Shown here one piece after another: positions 8,502-17,245 of a stretch of DNA of 64,000 bases. The notes beneath the pieces were generated by a model that saw only the letters and a program-made list of their open reading frames with translations, was not told the origin of the DNA and ran no database searches. Source of the stretch: Rhodovulum visakhapatnamense (GTDB lineage Bacteria > Pseudomonadota > Alphaproteobacteria > Rhodobacterales > Rhodobacteraceae); contig NZ_SOEB01000003.1 in assembly GCF_004365965.1 (NCBI RefSeq), positions 38,226 through 102,225 of the forward strand, read 5' to 3'. Numbering within the stretch: position 1 is the first letter of the stretch; each line of letters opens with the position of its first letter. The position numbers were made by a program, and so were the translations under genes.

Positions 8502-9710
8502 TCAGACCCTGCGCAAGGCCAGCACGGCGTTGAGCCCGCCAAAGGCGAAGGCGTTCGACAGCACCACATCGACCTGGACCTCGCGCGCCTCGTTCGGCAC
8601 GACATCGAGCGCGCATTCCGGGTCGGGCTCTTCATAGCCCACGGTCGGCGCAATGACCCCCTCGCGCAGCGCCATGATGCAGGCCAGCAACTCGACCGCG
8701 CCGGTGCCGCCGATCAGGTGGCCATGCATCGACTTGGTCGAGGACATCATCAGCCGGTCGGCATGGGCGCCGAAGACATCGGCCACCGCCGCGCATTCCG
8801 TCTTGTCATTGGCCGCGGTGCCGGTGCCATGGGCGTTGATATAGCCCACATCGGCGGGCGCGAGCCGCGCGTCGCGCAACGCCCCGGCAATCGCCCGGGC
8901 CGCGCCCTGGCGCGAGGGCATCACGATGTCGGAGGCGTCCGAGGTCATGGCAAAGCCGATCACCTCGGCCAGGATCTCGGCGCCGCGGGCCGTCGCATGC
9001 TCGTATTCCTCGAAGACGAAGACCGCCGCGCCCTCGCCCTGCACCATGCCGTTGCGGTTGGCGCTGAACGGGCGGCAGGCGTCTTTCGACATGACCCTGA
9101 GGCCTTCCCAGGCCTTGATGCCGCCAAAGCACAGCATGGATTCCGACCCGCCGGTGACCATCACCCGGGACATGCCCGACCGGATCATCTGAAAGGCCTG
9201 CCCCATCGCGTGGTTCGACGAGGCGCAGGCGGTGGCCACGGTAAAGCTCGGGCCCTTCAGATTGTAGGCCATCGAGACGTGGCTGGCGGCCGCGTTGTTC
9301 ATCAGCTTCGGCACGACGAAGGGATGGACGCGGTTCTTGCCCTCTTCGTAGACCGACCGGTAATTCTCGTCGAGCGTGTTCATGCCGCCGCCCGAGGTGC
9401 CCAGCACGACCCCCGCCTCTTCCGACAGCTCGTCGGAAAAGGTCAGCCCGGCCTGCCCCACCGCCTGCCGCGCGGCCAGCAGGGTGAACTGGGTGAACCG
9501 GTCGTAAAGCGCGATCTGCTGGCGATTGAAATGCGCCTCGGGGTCATAGCCCCGGACCTGACCGCCGATCCGGATCGACAGCCGGTCGAGGTCCTGAATG
9601 TCGAGTTCGCCGATGCCGCAGCGGCCCTCGCGGAAGGCCGCCAGCGTCTCGGGCACCGAATGGCCAAGCGCGTTGATCGTGCCCTGGCCGGTGATTACGA
9701 CGCGCTTCAT
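8502..9710 (-). CDS. beta-ketoacyl-ACP synthase, FabF-like
   Basis: Condensing enzyme of 402 aa. The catalytic triad is present: C162 (ATACASSNHA), H304 (INAHGTGT) and H331 (KSMHGHLIGGTG). It overlaps the upstream ACP gene by four bases (ATGA), and that gene is preceded by lpxD. Chromosomal fabF normally sits in the fab cluster, so a ketosynthase paired with its own ACP next to lpxD suggests a role in making special acyl chains for lipid A, as with the acpXL-linked ketosynthases of Rhizobiales. That role is inference; the enzymatic class is clear. Confidence 0.88.
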   Translation of the reverse strand: MKRVVITGQGTINALGHSVPETLAAFREGRCGIGELDIQDLDRLSIRIGGQVRGYDPEAHFNRQQIALYDRFTQFTLLAARQAVGQAGLTFSDELSEEAGVVLGTSGGGMNTLDENYRSVYEEGKNRVHPFVVPKLMNNAAASHVSMAYNLKGPSFTVATACASSNHAMGQAFQMIRSGMSRVMVTGGSESMLCFGGIKAWEGLRVMSKDACRPFSANRNGMVQGEGAAVFVFEEYEHATARGAEILAEVIGFAMTSDASDIVMPSRQGAARAIAGALRDARLAPADVGYINAHGTGTAANDKTECAAVADVFGAHADRLMMSSTKSMHGHLIGGTGAVELLACIMALREGVIAPTVGYEEPDPECALDVVPNEAREVQVDVVLSNAFAFGGLNAVLALRRV

Positions 9711-9973
9711 GCGTGCTTTTCGGCGACCAGGCTTTCGACGGCCGTCACGATGGCCGCCACCGAGGAAATGTCGAATTCGCTTTCGGTGGGTTCGTTGGCG
9801 TTGAACGGCACCTGGATATCGAAGGCTTCCTCGATCGCGAAGATCGATTCGACCAGGCCGAGGCTGTCGATCCCCAGATCTTCCAGCGTCGACTCCATCT
9901 TCACGTCCGAAGGCTCCAGCACCGCCTGTTCGGCGATGATCTCGATGACCTTGTCCTTGACGTTCTCAGACAT
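9707..9973 (-). CDS. acyl carrier protein (lipid A-linked)
   Basis: Small acidic protein of 88 aa with the phosphopantetheine attachment motif LGIDSLGLVE (the serine in DSL). The insertion FNANEPTESEFDISSV in the second half makes it longer than the housekeeping AcpP and closer to AcpXL-type carriers. It lies between lpxD and the ketosynthase gene, with overlap to the latter. It probably carries the acyl chain extended by the neighbouring synthase. Confidence 0.88.
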   Translation of the reverse strand: MSENVKDKVIEIIAEQAVLEPSDVKMESTLEDLGIDSLGLVESIFAIEEAFDIQVPFNANEPTESEFDISSVAAIVTAVESLVAEKHA

Positions 9974-10006
9974 GAAAAGCCTTTCTGCCCCTGAATCAGC
10001 GTCGGT

Positions 10007-11098
10007 TTAGTCTCTCTCGGCCAGCTTTGAAACCGCTTTTTGCAGCGCGGCGACCTGCGCGAAAAGACGCGGCAGCCGCCGCAGCCCCTTGTAGGCCTCG
10101 ATATGGGTTTCCATCCGCATCGCGGGGTAGCCCAGCAGCACCCGGCCGGCCGGCGCGTTCGAGAAGATCTTGGTCGCGCCGCCCGCGATCACGTCGTCGC
10201 CGACGAAGATGTTGTCGTTCACGCCGACCTGTCCGGCCAGCACCACGCGGTTGCCGATCCGGGCCGATCCGGCGACGCCCACCAGCCCGCAGAGCAGACA
10301 GTCTTCGCCGATCTGCACGTTGTGGCCGACCTGCACGAGATTGTCGATCTTGGTTCCCGAACCGACCTGCGTGTCGCGGATCGTGCCGCGGTCGATGGTC
10401 GAATTGGCCCCCAGCTCGACATCGTTGCCGATGGTGACCGCACCCAGCGAATGGATCCGGGTATAATGCTGCTGGCGCGAGGACCCGGTATCGCCCAGCG
10501 TCTCGCGGACCGCCTCGACCGCCGATTTCTCGGGCGTGACGAAGGAAAAGCCGTCGCCGCCGACCGTGGCGCCGGGCTGGGCGATGAAGCGGTCGCCGAT
10601 CCTGACCCGGGCGCAGATCCGCACGCCGTACATCAGCAGCGCGTCATCGCCGATCCGGGCGTCCTCGGCCACGACCGCATGCGCCGCGATCCGGGCATTG
10701 GCCCCGATCCGCGCCCGCGCGCCGATCACCGCATAAGGGCCGATCGCGGCCCCTGCCCCGATCATCGCGGTGGGATCGACGACCGCCGTCGGATGGATGC
10801 CCGTCGCGATCTCGGGGCCCGGGTCCATCATCCGGGTCAGGCCCGCCATCGCAAGGCGCGCGCGCGGCGCGAAGATCGCGGCCTTCAGCCCCATCGCCTG
10901 CCAGTCGGCGCCGGCCCAGAGCAGCGCCGCCTGCGCCGCGCCCTCGGCCAGACCGCCCGCATATTTCGGGTCCATCGCCAGCGCCAGGTCCTGCGGACCG
11001 GCCGTCGCCGGTTCGGCCGCGCCGGTCACCCTGACGTCGAGATCGCCCTCGGCGGGGGCGCCGAGGGCGGTTGCGATCTCCTGGATCGTGAAGCTCAT
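10007..11098 (-). CDS. lpxD: UDP-3-O-acylglucosamine N-acyltransferase
   Basis: Adds the N-linked 3-hydroxyacyl chain to UDP-3-O-acyl-glucosamine in lipid A synthesis. The protein is 363 aa with an N-terminal uridine-binding domain (residues 1-100), a left-handed beta-helix of hexapeptide repeats (about 105-310; for example ARIGANARIAAHAVVAED) and a helical C-terminus. The catalytic histidine is in VQVGHNVQIGEDC. It lies upstream of the ACP and ketosynthase genes and is read in the same direction with 33 bases between lpxD and acp. It sits away from the usual lpxA-fabZ-lpxB cluster. Confidence 0.92.
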   Translation of the reverse strand: MSFTIQEIATALGAPAEGDLDVRVTGAAEPATAGPQDLALAMDPKYAGGLAEGAAQAALLWAGADWQAMGLKAAIFAPRARLAMAGLTRMMDPGPEIATGIHPTAVVDPTAMIGAGAAIGPYAVIGARARIGANARIAAHAVVAEDARIGDDALLMYGVRICARVRIGDRFIAQPGATVGGDGFSFVTPEKSAVEAVRETLGDTGSSRQQHYTRIHSLGAVTIGNDVELGANSTIDRGTIRDTQVGSGTKIDNLVQVGHNVQIGEDCLLCGLVGVAGSARIGNRVVLAGQVGVNDNIFVGDDVIAGGATKIFSNAPAGRVLLGYPAMRMETHIEAYKGLRRLPRLFAQVAALQKAVSKLAERD

Positions 11099-11164
11099 GC
11101 CAATCTCCTGCCCGGTTGGCCGGAGCGTGCCGCGCGGCCGCCCCTGCCGGTTCTGGGCCGAGAT

Positions 11165-12766
11165 CTAGCCCTGAACCTCCGGAAGCGCCACCCCGGCGGC
11201 CTGCAGCGCGTCGAAAATGGCGGCATCGCGCCCGTAGACATCGCGGCGATACTGCATCCGCCCCTTGGGCTCGCCCATCGCGGTGCGGTAGATCAGATGC
11301 ACCGGCAGCGGATGTTCCAGATCGACACGGGTTTCCCGGCCGCTGTTCAGCTTGGCCGCGAAGAACCCCTTGGGATCGTCGGTCTGGGTCGCGAGCAACG
11401 CATAGGCGAAGTCGTAGGGGTCGCTGAGCCGGATGCAGCCATGGCTGAAGGCCCGGGTCTCGCGGTTGAACAGCGACTTCGACGGCGTGTCGTGCAGATA
11501 GATGTTGTAGGGGTTCGGGAACATGAACTTCACCCGCCCCAGCGCATTGCCGTTCGAGGGCGGCTGCTTGAGGTCGAAGGGGAAGTTCGAGGCGGTGTAC
11601 TGGGTGAAATCGACCGCCGCGCGGGTGACCACGCGCCCGGCCCCGTCGACCAGCATCAGATGGCCCGCGGCATTGGGGTTGTTCTGGAACTGCGGCAGGT
11701 ATTCGCGCACCGCGATCGAGCGCGGCACGTTCCAGGTCGGATTGACCACCATATGGTCCATCACGTCCGAGAATTCGGGCGTGCGATGGTCGTGGGCGTT
11801 CTGGCCGACGACCGACCGGGTCTCGAACACGACCTCGCCCTTGTCGACGATCCGGGCATGATAATCGGTGATGTTGACCAGCACATGCTTGTCGCCGCGG
11901 GCATTGCCAAGCCAGCGCTCGCGCTCCATCGCGACGAGGACCGAGCGCAGCCGGCGCTCCGGCGGCACGTCGAGTTCCTGCACCGTGCTCGGCCCGGCGA
12001 CGCCGTCGGCGGTCAGACCGTGGTCGAACTGGAAGGCCTGAACCGCCTTCTGCAGCGTCGCGTCATAGGTCTGGGTCGCGGTGCGCGGCAGGTAGCCCAT
12101 CGCGATCAGCCGGTTTCTGAGCGCGATGACGCGCGGGCCGGACTGGCCGGATTCGATCTTGCCGCCGCCGACCTCGGGGCCCCAGCCGCCCGCGGCGATC
12201 AGCCGTTCAAGGCGGATCTTCTCGCGCATCAGCCGGGCATATTCCGGGCTTTGCGGCGACAGCCCCCGCAGATAGGCCAGCGGCGAGGGCGCTGCAGCCA
12301 GGCCCTCGATCAGCGTCGCGGGCGCGGGCCGGTCGACCTTGCGCTTGATCTCGGACAGCACGGCGCCGGGCGTCAGCACGCCCCGGCTGGCATCATGGGC
12401 ATAGTCCAGATACATCCGCATCGCCGCGACCTCGGCGCGGCCGATGGCGCGCTGGGTCCGGGCCTCGCGGAAGGTCTCGACCAGGCGATCGGCATCGTAG
12501 CGCGCGGCGGGCAGGCCCTGTTCGGAGGCCTCGCCCAGAACGGTCACAAGCGCGCTTCGCCGGGCCGCGGCATCGGCCGAGGTCCAGAACGGGGCATAGT
12601 CCCGGTCCCGATAAAACGCCGCAATGGCATCGTTTTGTACCGCAGCCGCGGCCACCGCCTGTTTGAAAGCTGTCAGTTCCGTCTCGGCATGCGCCGGGGC
12701 CGCAAACCCGAAGCAGGCGGCGACGAGACCGGCAAAGGCGGCCCCGCGGAGGTGGGACAAAGGCAT
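11165..12766 (-). CDS. L,D-transpeptidase (YkuD/YcbB type)
   Basis: Periplasmic peptidoglycan cross-linking enzyme of 533 aa. The start at 12766 places a signal peptide at residues 1-27 (ending APAHA); a longer reading to 12865 adds a non-signal leader. Next come a scaffold region, a peptidoglycan-binding domain (about 250-320; ALRNRLIAMGYLP and FQFDHGLTADGVAGPST) and the catalytic YkuD domain with SHGCIRLSDP, whose cysteine is the nucleophile. The size and order of domains match LdtD (YcbB). It forms 3-3 cross-links and could resist most beta-lactams, from family knowledge. Confidence 0.88.
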   Translation of the reverse strand: MPLSHLRGAAFAGLVAACFGFAAPAHAETELTAFKQAVAAAAVQNDAIAAFYRDRDYAPFWTSADAAARRSALVTVLGEASEQGLPAARYDADRLVETFREARTQRAIGRAEVAAMRMYLDYAHDASRGVLTPGAVLSEIKRKVDRPAPATLIEGLAAAPSPLAYLRGLSPQSPEYARLMREKIRLERLIAAGGWGPEVGGGKIESGQSGPRVIALRNRLIAMGYLPRTATQTYDATLQKAVQAFQFDHGLTADGVAGPSTVQELDVPPERRLRSVLVAMERERWLGNARGDKHVLVNITDYHARIVDKGEVVFETRSVVGQNAHDHRTPEFSDVMDHMVVNPTWNVPRSIAVREYLPQFQNNPNAAGHLMLVDGAGRVVTRAAVDFTQYTASNFPFDLKQPPSNGNALGRVKFMFPNPYNIYLHDTPSKSLFNRETRAFSHGCIRLSDPYDFAYALLATQTDDPKGFFAAKLNSGRETRVDLEHPLPVHLIYRTAMGEPKGRMQYRRDVYGRDAAIFDALQAAGVALPEVQG

Positions 12767-13094
12767 TAAGTCATTCCCGTTCAGATAGTTCCAGTCGCGC
12801 GAACGGAACCAACAATCGGTCAATTGCCGCTCGCTGTCCACTGCTATTAGACAGCGTTGCGTCAACGCCGGGTTAACCGTGGCGGTTCCGCCCTATCGGA
12901 GCGAAATGGCCGAGAACGCTCGTTAAGTGAGCAAGATCTTGCCACTTTTGGATGCGCCGGACGGCCGAGCCGAATCCAAACTTGGCCCGGTCTTTGAGTT
13001 GTGAGATAGGGTGACAGGGCGCCGGAGACGGGCTCGATCAAAAAAAACGCCGCGAAAACGCGGTATTGGATCGACTGGGGCAGGCGGAGATAAC
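12767..13094. other. divergent intergenic region
   Basis: This 328-base region holds the promoters of two envelope genes read apart from each other. It contains an imperfect palindrome at 12925-12947 and a small hairpin CCGCG-aaaa-CGCGG just before the DUF882 gene. No coding signal was seen. Confidence 0.5.
12925..12947. promoter_or_regulatory. palindromic candidate operator
   Basis: A perfect 12-base palindrome (GCAAGATCTTGC) is flanked by AAGTGA on the left and CACTT on the right, extending the symmetry with one bulged base. It lies between the two divergent peptidoglycan-related genes and could bind a dimeric regulator. Confidence 0.3.
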
Positions 13095-13661
13095 ATGACG
13101 ACACCCACATACTGCTTGACGCGCCGTGGCGTGCTGGCGGCGTTCGCGGCGACGACCGTGGCGGCTGCACCCACCTATTCGAACGCCTTCGGCCTGATGC
13201 GCGGCGCCGGCGATGTCCGGCGCGTCCGGATGTATTCCGGCCGGACCGGCGAAAATATCGACACGGTCTACTGGATCGATGGCGAGTACATCGGCGAGGT
13301 CGTGAAGGAGATCAACCATTTCATGCGCGACTGGCGCACGGATTCGGCGATCTCGATGGATTTGCGCAATCTCGACATCCTCGCGGCCGCGCACAGCCTG
13401 ATGGACGTGCGCGAACCCTACATGCTGTTGTCGGGCTACCGCACCCCCGAGACCAATGCGATGCTGCGCTCGCGCTCGTCGGGCGTGGCCAAGAATTCCC
13501 TGCACATGAAGGGTCAGGCCGCCGATATCCGGCTGAAAAGCCGGTCGGTCGACCAGATCGCGCGTGCCGCCAGCGCCTGCCATGCGGGCGGCGTCGGGCG
13601 CTATTCGCGCTCGGACTTCGTGCACATGGATTGCGGTCCGGTGCGCAGCTGGGGCCGCTGA
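13095..13661 (+). CDS. DUF882 (M15-like, YcbK) exported protein
   Basis: The 188-aa protein has a twin-arginine-like signal (LTRRGVLAAFAATTVAAA). The DUF882/peptidase M15_3 fold shows the zinc-site residues SLHMKGQAADI (His and Asp) and FVHMDCG (His), and the SGYRTPETNAML loop. Family members are predicted zinc peptidases acting on peptidoglycan peptides. The ATG at 13095 has GGAG seven bases upstream. The pairing with an L,D-transpeptidase across a shared promoter region is common in alphaproteobacteria and fits a cell-wall role. Confidence 0.88.
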   Translation: MTTPTYCLTRRGVLAAFAATTVAAAPTYSNAFGLMRGAGDVRRVRMYSGRTGENIDTVYWIDGEYIGEVVKEINHFMRDWRTDSAISMDLRNLDILAAAHSLMDVREPYMLLSGYRTPETNAMLRSRSSGVAKNSLHMKGQAADIRLKSRSVDQIARAASACHAGGVGRYSRSDFVHMDCGPVRSWGR

Positions 13662-14174
13662 GGCCTCGCAGGGCATGACCTGCCGGACTACGACGGGCGC
13701 CCGATCCGGACGCCCGGGACGAGGATGCGGCCAGTGCAGCCGCCGGATGCGGTTCGGGCGTTCCGCAATCCGGGCGATGCACCAGAAGGCTGCCGCTTTC
13801 GTCCCAAGGGGTATGCTTGCCGCCCCGGCCATCGCGCCCGTCCCTGTCCTTCCCAACGCTGTCCCGGCCCGGCCGGTTCTGTTTCAACGCAGACCGCCGC
13901 GTCCGGTTCCCGAGTCGTCCCGCCGCCCCCGATCCGGTCCCCGGGCGGACCGCGGCCCGGTCTCCGACCGCCCCGGTTGGCCTCCGGTCCGGGGGCGAGG
14001 CAGAGGGTCGCAGCCCGCCGCCGGGTGGAAAAGCCGTTCCATATGTGATGTCTATGGAGCAGGGGTGGGCGCTGACACAAAAGTTTCAAATGACTTTCCC
14101 CTTGCCGGTCCGCTAACGGACGGCGCGTTGGCGGCCTGGCGCCGCCGGTATTCTGACCCCGAAAGGAGATGTCG
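13662..14174. other. non-coding gap upstream of sqdB
   Basis: About 510 bases without a supported gene. Only a short hairpin (GTCCG-ctaa-CGGAC near 14110-14123) and the ribosome site AAGGAG at 14163-14168 stand out. The base composition drops just before sqdB (around 14040-14100), which is where its promoter should be. Confidence 0.45.
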
Positions 14175-15392
14175 ATGAAGATTGCGGTTCTTGGCGGCGA
14201 TGGGTTCTGCGGCTGGCCGACCTCGCTGCACCTGTCCAACCTCGGTCACGAGATTCACATCATCGACAACCTCAGCCGGCGCTGGATCGACACCGAGCTG
14301 GGCGTGCAGTCGCTGACGCCGATGGACTCGATCCAGGAACGCTGCCGAATCTGGAAGGAAACCTCGGGCGAGCAGATCCATTTCCACCTGATCGACCTCG
14401 CCAAGGAATATTACCGCCTGCGCGACTGGCTGTCGGAAAACCGCCCCGACGCGGTGATCCATTTCGCCGAGCAGCGCGCCGCGCCCTATTCGATGATCTC
14501 TGACCGCCACAAGATCTACACCGTCGACAACAACATCAACGCCACCCACAACCTGCTGGTGGCGATGGTCGAGACCGGGCTCGACGCGCATCTGGTGCAT
14601 CTGGGCACGATGGGGGTCTATGGCTATTCGACGGTCGGCGCGCCGATCCCCGAGGGCTATCTGGACGTCTCGATCGACACGCCCGGCGGGTCCAAGGGGA
14701 TGGAGATCCTGTATCCGACCCGGCCCGGCTCGGTCTATCACATGACCAAGTCGCTCGATCAGATCCTGTTCCAGTTCTACGCCCAGAACGACGGGGTGCG
14801 GGTCACCGACCTGCATCAGGGCATCGTCTGGGGCACCAATACCGACCAGACCAAACGCCATCCGCAGCTGGTGAACCGGTTCGACTATGACGGCGATTAC
14901 GGCACCGTTCTGAACCGCTTCCTGGCCCAGGCCGCCATCGACTATCCGCTGACCGTGCATGGCACCGGCGGGCAGACCCGCGCCTTCATCCATATCCAGG
15001 ACACCGTGCGCTGCATCGAGCTGGCGCTGAAGGATGCCCCCGCCAAGGGCGAGCGGGTCAAGATCTTCAACCAGATGACCGAAACCCACCGGGTCCGCGA
15101 TCTGGCCGAGCTGGTGGCCAAGATGACCGGCGCCAGGATCGCCTATCTGCCGAACCCCCGCAAGGAAGCCCCCGAGAACGAGCTGATCGTGAAAAACGAC
15201 AACTTCCTCGGCCTCGGGCTCGACCCGATCACCCTGCAGGAGGGCCTGCTGGAAGAGGTGGTCGAGATCGCGAAGAAATTCGCCCACCGGGTCGACCGCA
15301 AGCGCGTGCCCTGCGTCTCGGCCTGGACCCGCGATCTGGCCAGCCGGGTCGAGCGCGATCCGGAAGGCAAGCGGCTGAAATCGGTCTCGTGA
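14175..15392 (+). CDS. sqdB: UDP-sulfoquinovose synthase
   Basis: Makes UDP-sulfoquinovose from UDP-glucose and sulfite, the head-group donor for the sulfolipid SQDG. The protein is 405 aa and belongs to the extended SDR family. The NAD-binding motif GGDGFCGWP lies near residues 7-15, HFAEQRAAPYSM is the family signature, and the YHMTKS motif carries the catalytic Tyr and Lys. The second ATG (14175) was chosen because AAGGAG touches the first one (14169) with no spacing. It is the first gene of sqdBDC, with GTGA overlap to sqdD. SQDG is a photosynthetic-membrane or phosphate-sparing lipid. Confidence 0.95.
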   Translation: MKIAVLGGDGFCGWPTSLHLSNLGHEIHIIDNLSRRWIDTELGVQSLTPMDSIQERCRIWKETSGEQIHFHLIDLAKEYYRLRDWLSENRPDAVIHFAEQRAAPYSMISDRHKIYTVDNNINATHNLLVAMVETGLDAHLVHLGTMGVYGYSTVGAPIPEGYLDVSIDTPGGSKGMEILYPTRPGSVYHMTKSLDQILFQFYAQNDGVRVTDLHQGIVWGTNTDQTKRHPQLVNRFDYDGDYGTVLNRFLAQAAIDYPLTVHGTGGQTRAFIHIQDTVRCIELALKDAPAKGERVKIFNQMTETHRVRDLAELVAKMTGARIAYLPNPRKEAPENELIVKNDNFLGLGLDPITLQEGLLEEVVEIAKKFAHRVDRKRVPCVSAWTRDLASRVERDPEGKRLKSVS

Positions 15393-16228
15393 GCGACGGT
15401 CTCAGGCCCGCCCGTCCGGCGGGCGGCCCCGATGCCTATGTCACCCTGGTCACCAACGCCGATTTCGCGCTGGGGGCCAGGGCGCTGGTCCGGTCCCTGG
15501 CGCTGTCGGGGACCGGCGCCGATATCTGCGTCCTGCATACCGGCGGCGTGGACGCGGCCAGCCTCGCGCCGCTCGCCGATCTGGGTGCGCGGCTGGTCGA
15601 AACCGACCTGCTGCCCACCTCGGCCGCCTTCAACGCGGCCCATGCCCGCGACAGGCTGCACCGCGAGGCGCCCTTCACCAAGGGCGAGAAACCGGCCTTT
15701 CACACGCCTTTGGACAATTTCTGCAAGCTGCGCCTTTGGCAGCTCGACTACGACCGTGTGGTCTTTCTCGATGCCGACACGCTGGTCCTGCAGAATATCG
15801 ACCGGCTCTTCGACTATCCCGAATTCTGCGCGGCCCCGAACGTCTATGAAAGCCTCGCCGATTTCCACCGGATGAATTCGGGCGTCTTTACCGCGCGCCC
15901 CTCGCAGGCGACCTTCGCGGCGATGATGGACCGGCTCGATGCGCCGGGCGCCTTCTGGCGCCGGACCGACCAGACCTTCCTGCAGGAGTTTTTCCCCGAC
16001 TGGCACGGGCTGCCGGTCTTCTGCAACATGCTGCAATATGTGTGGTTCACCCTGCCGGACCTCTGGTCCTGGCCCGAGATCCGCGTGCTGCATTTCCAGT
16101 ATGAAAAGCCCTGGCAGGACCATGCCAAGGCCGATCGCCTCAAGCCGCTGATCGACCTCTGGCGCGCCTATGCCGAGGGCACCACCATCCCCGATCCCGC
16201 CACCCTGCCCGGACCGGCCGCGCCATGA
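15389..16228 (+). CDS. sqdD: sulfolipid glycosyltransferase SqdD
   Basis: Family 8 (glycogenin-like) glycosyltransferase of 279 aa. The DxD metal and sugar-nucleotide motif is in VVFLDADTLVL, and further signatures are NSGVF and LHFQYEKPW. In Rhodobacter sphaeroides, SqdD is needed for SQDG and is thought to transfer sulfoquinovose from the UDP donor. The start is a GTG sharing bases with the sqdB stop (GTGA), and the end overlaps sqdC (ATGA), so the operon is tightly coupled. Confidence 0.92.
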   Translation: MSDGLRPARPAGGPDAYVTLVTNADFALGARALVRSLALSGTGADICVLHTGGVDAASLAPLADLGARLVETDLLPTSAAFNAAHARDRLHREAPFTKGEKPAFHTPLDNFCKLRLWQLDYDRVVFLDADTLVLQNIDRLFDYPEFCAAPNVYESLADFHRMNSGVFTARPSQATFAAMMDRLDAPGAFWRRTDQTFLQEFFPDWHGLPVFCNMLQYVWFTLPDLWSWPEIRVLHFQYEKPWQDHAKADRLKPLIDLWRAYAEGTTIPDPATLPGPAAP

Positions 16229-17100
16229 GCCTTGCCGTCACCGGCGCGACCGGCCTTGTCGGGCGCTTCTTCGTCGAAGAGGCGCTGGCCCGGGGCGAGC
16301 CGGTCACGATCCTCGGCCGCACCCCGCCGCCGCCGGGGTTTTTCTCGGCCCCGACAGGCTTTCGCCCCTATGCGCTGGGCGACCGTCCCGACCTCTCCAA
16401 CCTCGACGCGCTCGTTCATTGCGCCTTCGCCCATCTGCCCGGCCGCTATCGGGGCGGCGAGGGCGGCGATCCGGCGGGCTTCACGGCCGCCAATCTCGAC
16501 GGTTCGATCGCGCTTTTCGAGACGGCGCGCGCGGCCGGGCTCCGCCACCTCGTCTTTCTCTCAAGCCGGGCGGTCTACGGCCATTACCCGCCCGGCACCG
16601 CGCTGACGGAACCGCTGACGCCCTATCCCGACACGCTGTACGGCGAGGTGAAGGCCCGGGCCGAAACCGCGCTCCTGTCGCTTGCCACCGACAGCTTCGC
16701 CCCGGTCGCCCTGCGCGCCACCGGCGTCTACGGACCCGCAGGCCCCGGCCGCCCCCATAAATGGCAGACGCTCTTCGACGATTTCCGCCAGGGCCGCCCC
16801 ATCGCGCCCCGCCGCGGCACCGAGGTCCATGGCGCGGATCTGGCCGCCGCCGCCCGGCTGCTGCGCGACGCGGGCGCGCGCGGGGTCTTCAACGTCTCGG
16901 ATATCCTGCTCGACCGCCATGACCTCCTGGCGCTGGTCGCCGAGGCCGAGGGCATTCCCCATCCGCTGCCACCCCGCTCGGACGCGGCTGTCAGCGCCAT
17001 GCGCTGCGACCGCCTTGCGGCCTTCGGCTGGACGCCCGGCGGGCTGGCCCGGCTTACGGCAACCATCCCTGCGCTTTGCCGCCCCTGCCCGGCCAACTGA
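16225..17100 (+). CDS. sqdC: SqdC, NAD-dependent epimerase/dehydratase family
   Basis: Extended SDR protein of 291 aa with the NAD-binding motif TGATGLVG at residues 6-13 and a YxxxK-like site (LYGEVKA). Its position as third gene of sqdBDC identifies it as SqdC of the purple bacterial operon, whose exact step in sulfolipid formation is unsettled. It overlaps sqdD by four bases. The C-terminal end (CRPCPAN) is unusually rich in Cys and Pro. Confidence 0.88.
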   Translation: MSLAVTGATGLVGRFFVEEALARGEPVTILGRTPPPPGFFSAPTGFRPYALGDRPDLSNLDALVHCAFAHLPGRYRGGEGGDPAGFTAANLDGSIALFETARAAGLRHLVFLSSRAVYGHYPPGTALTEPLTPYPDTLYGEVKARAETALLSLATDSFAPVALRATGVYGPAGPGRPHKWQTLFDDFRQGRPIAPRRGTEVHGADLAAAARLLRDAGARGVFNVSDILLDRHDLLALVAEAEGIPHPLPPRSDAAVSAMRCDRLAAFGWTPGGLARLTATIPALCRPCPAN

Positions 17101-17120
17101 TCCCCACAGCCCCGGCCTGC

Positions 17121-17144
17121 CTCTTCTTCTTGGCAAAAATACCC
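17121..17144. repeat. dispersed intergenic repeat, copy 2
   Basis: CTCTTCTTCTTGGCAAAAATACCC lies 20 bases after sqdC. It matches the reverse complement of copy 1 (5839-5875) and copy 3 (37343-37368), always in gaps at gene ends. Confidence 0.6.
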
Positions 17145-17245
17145 ATGACAAGGGTCTGCCATCCCTCTCCGCCGCCCGGGGATGGACCCCCGGCGCTGCG
17201 TCCCTACATATTCCTCAAACCGTCATCAGTGAGGATTTCCGAACC

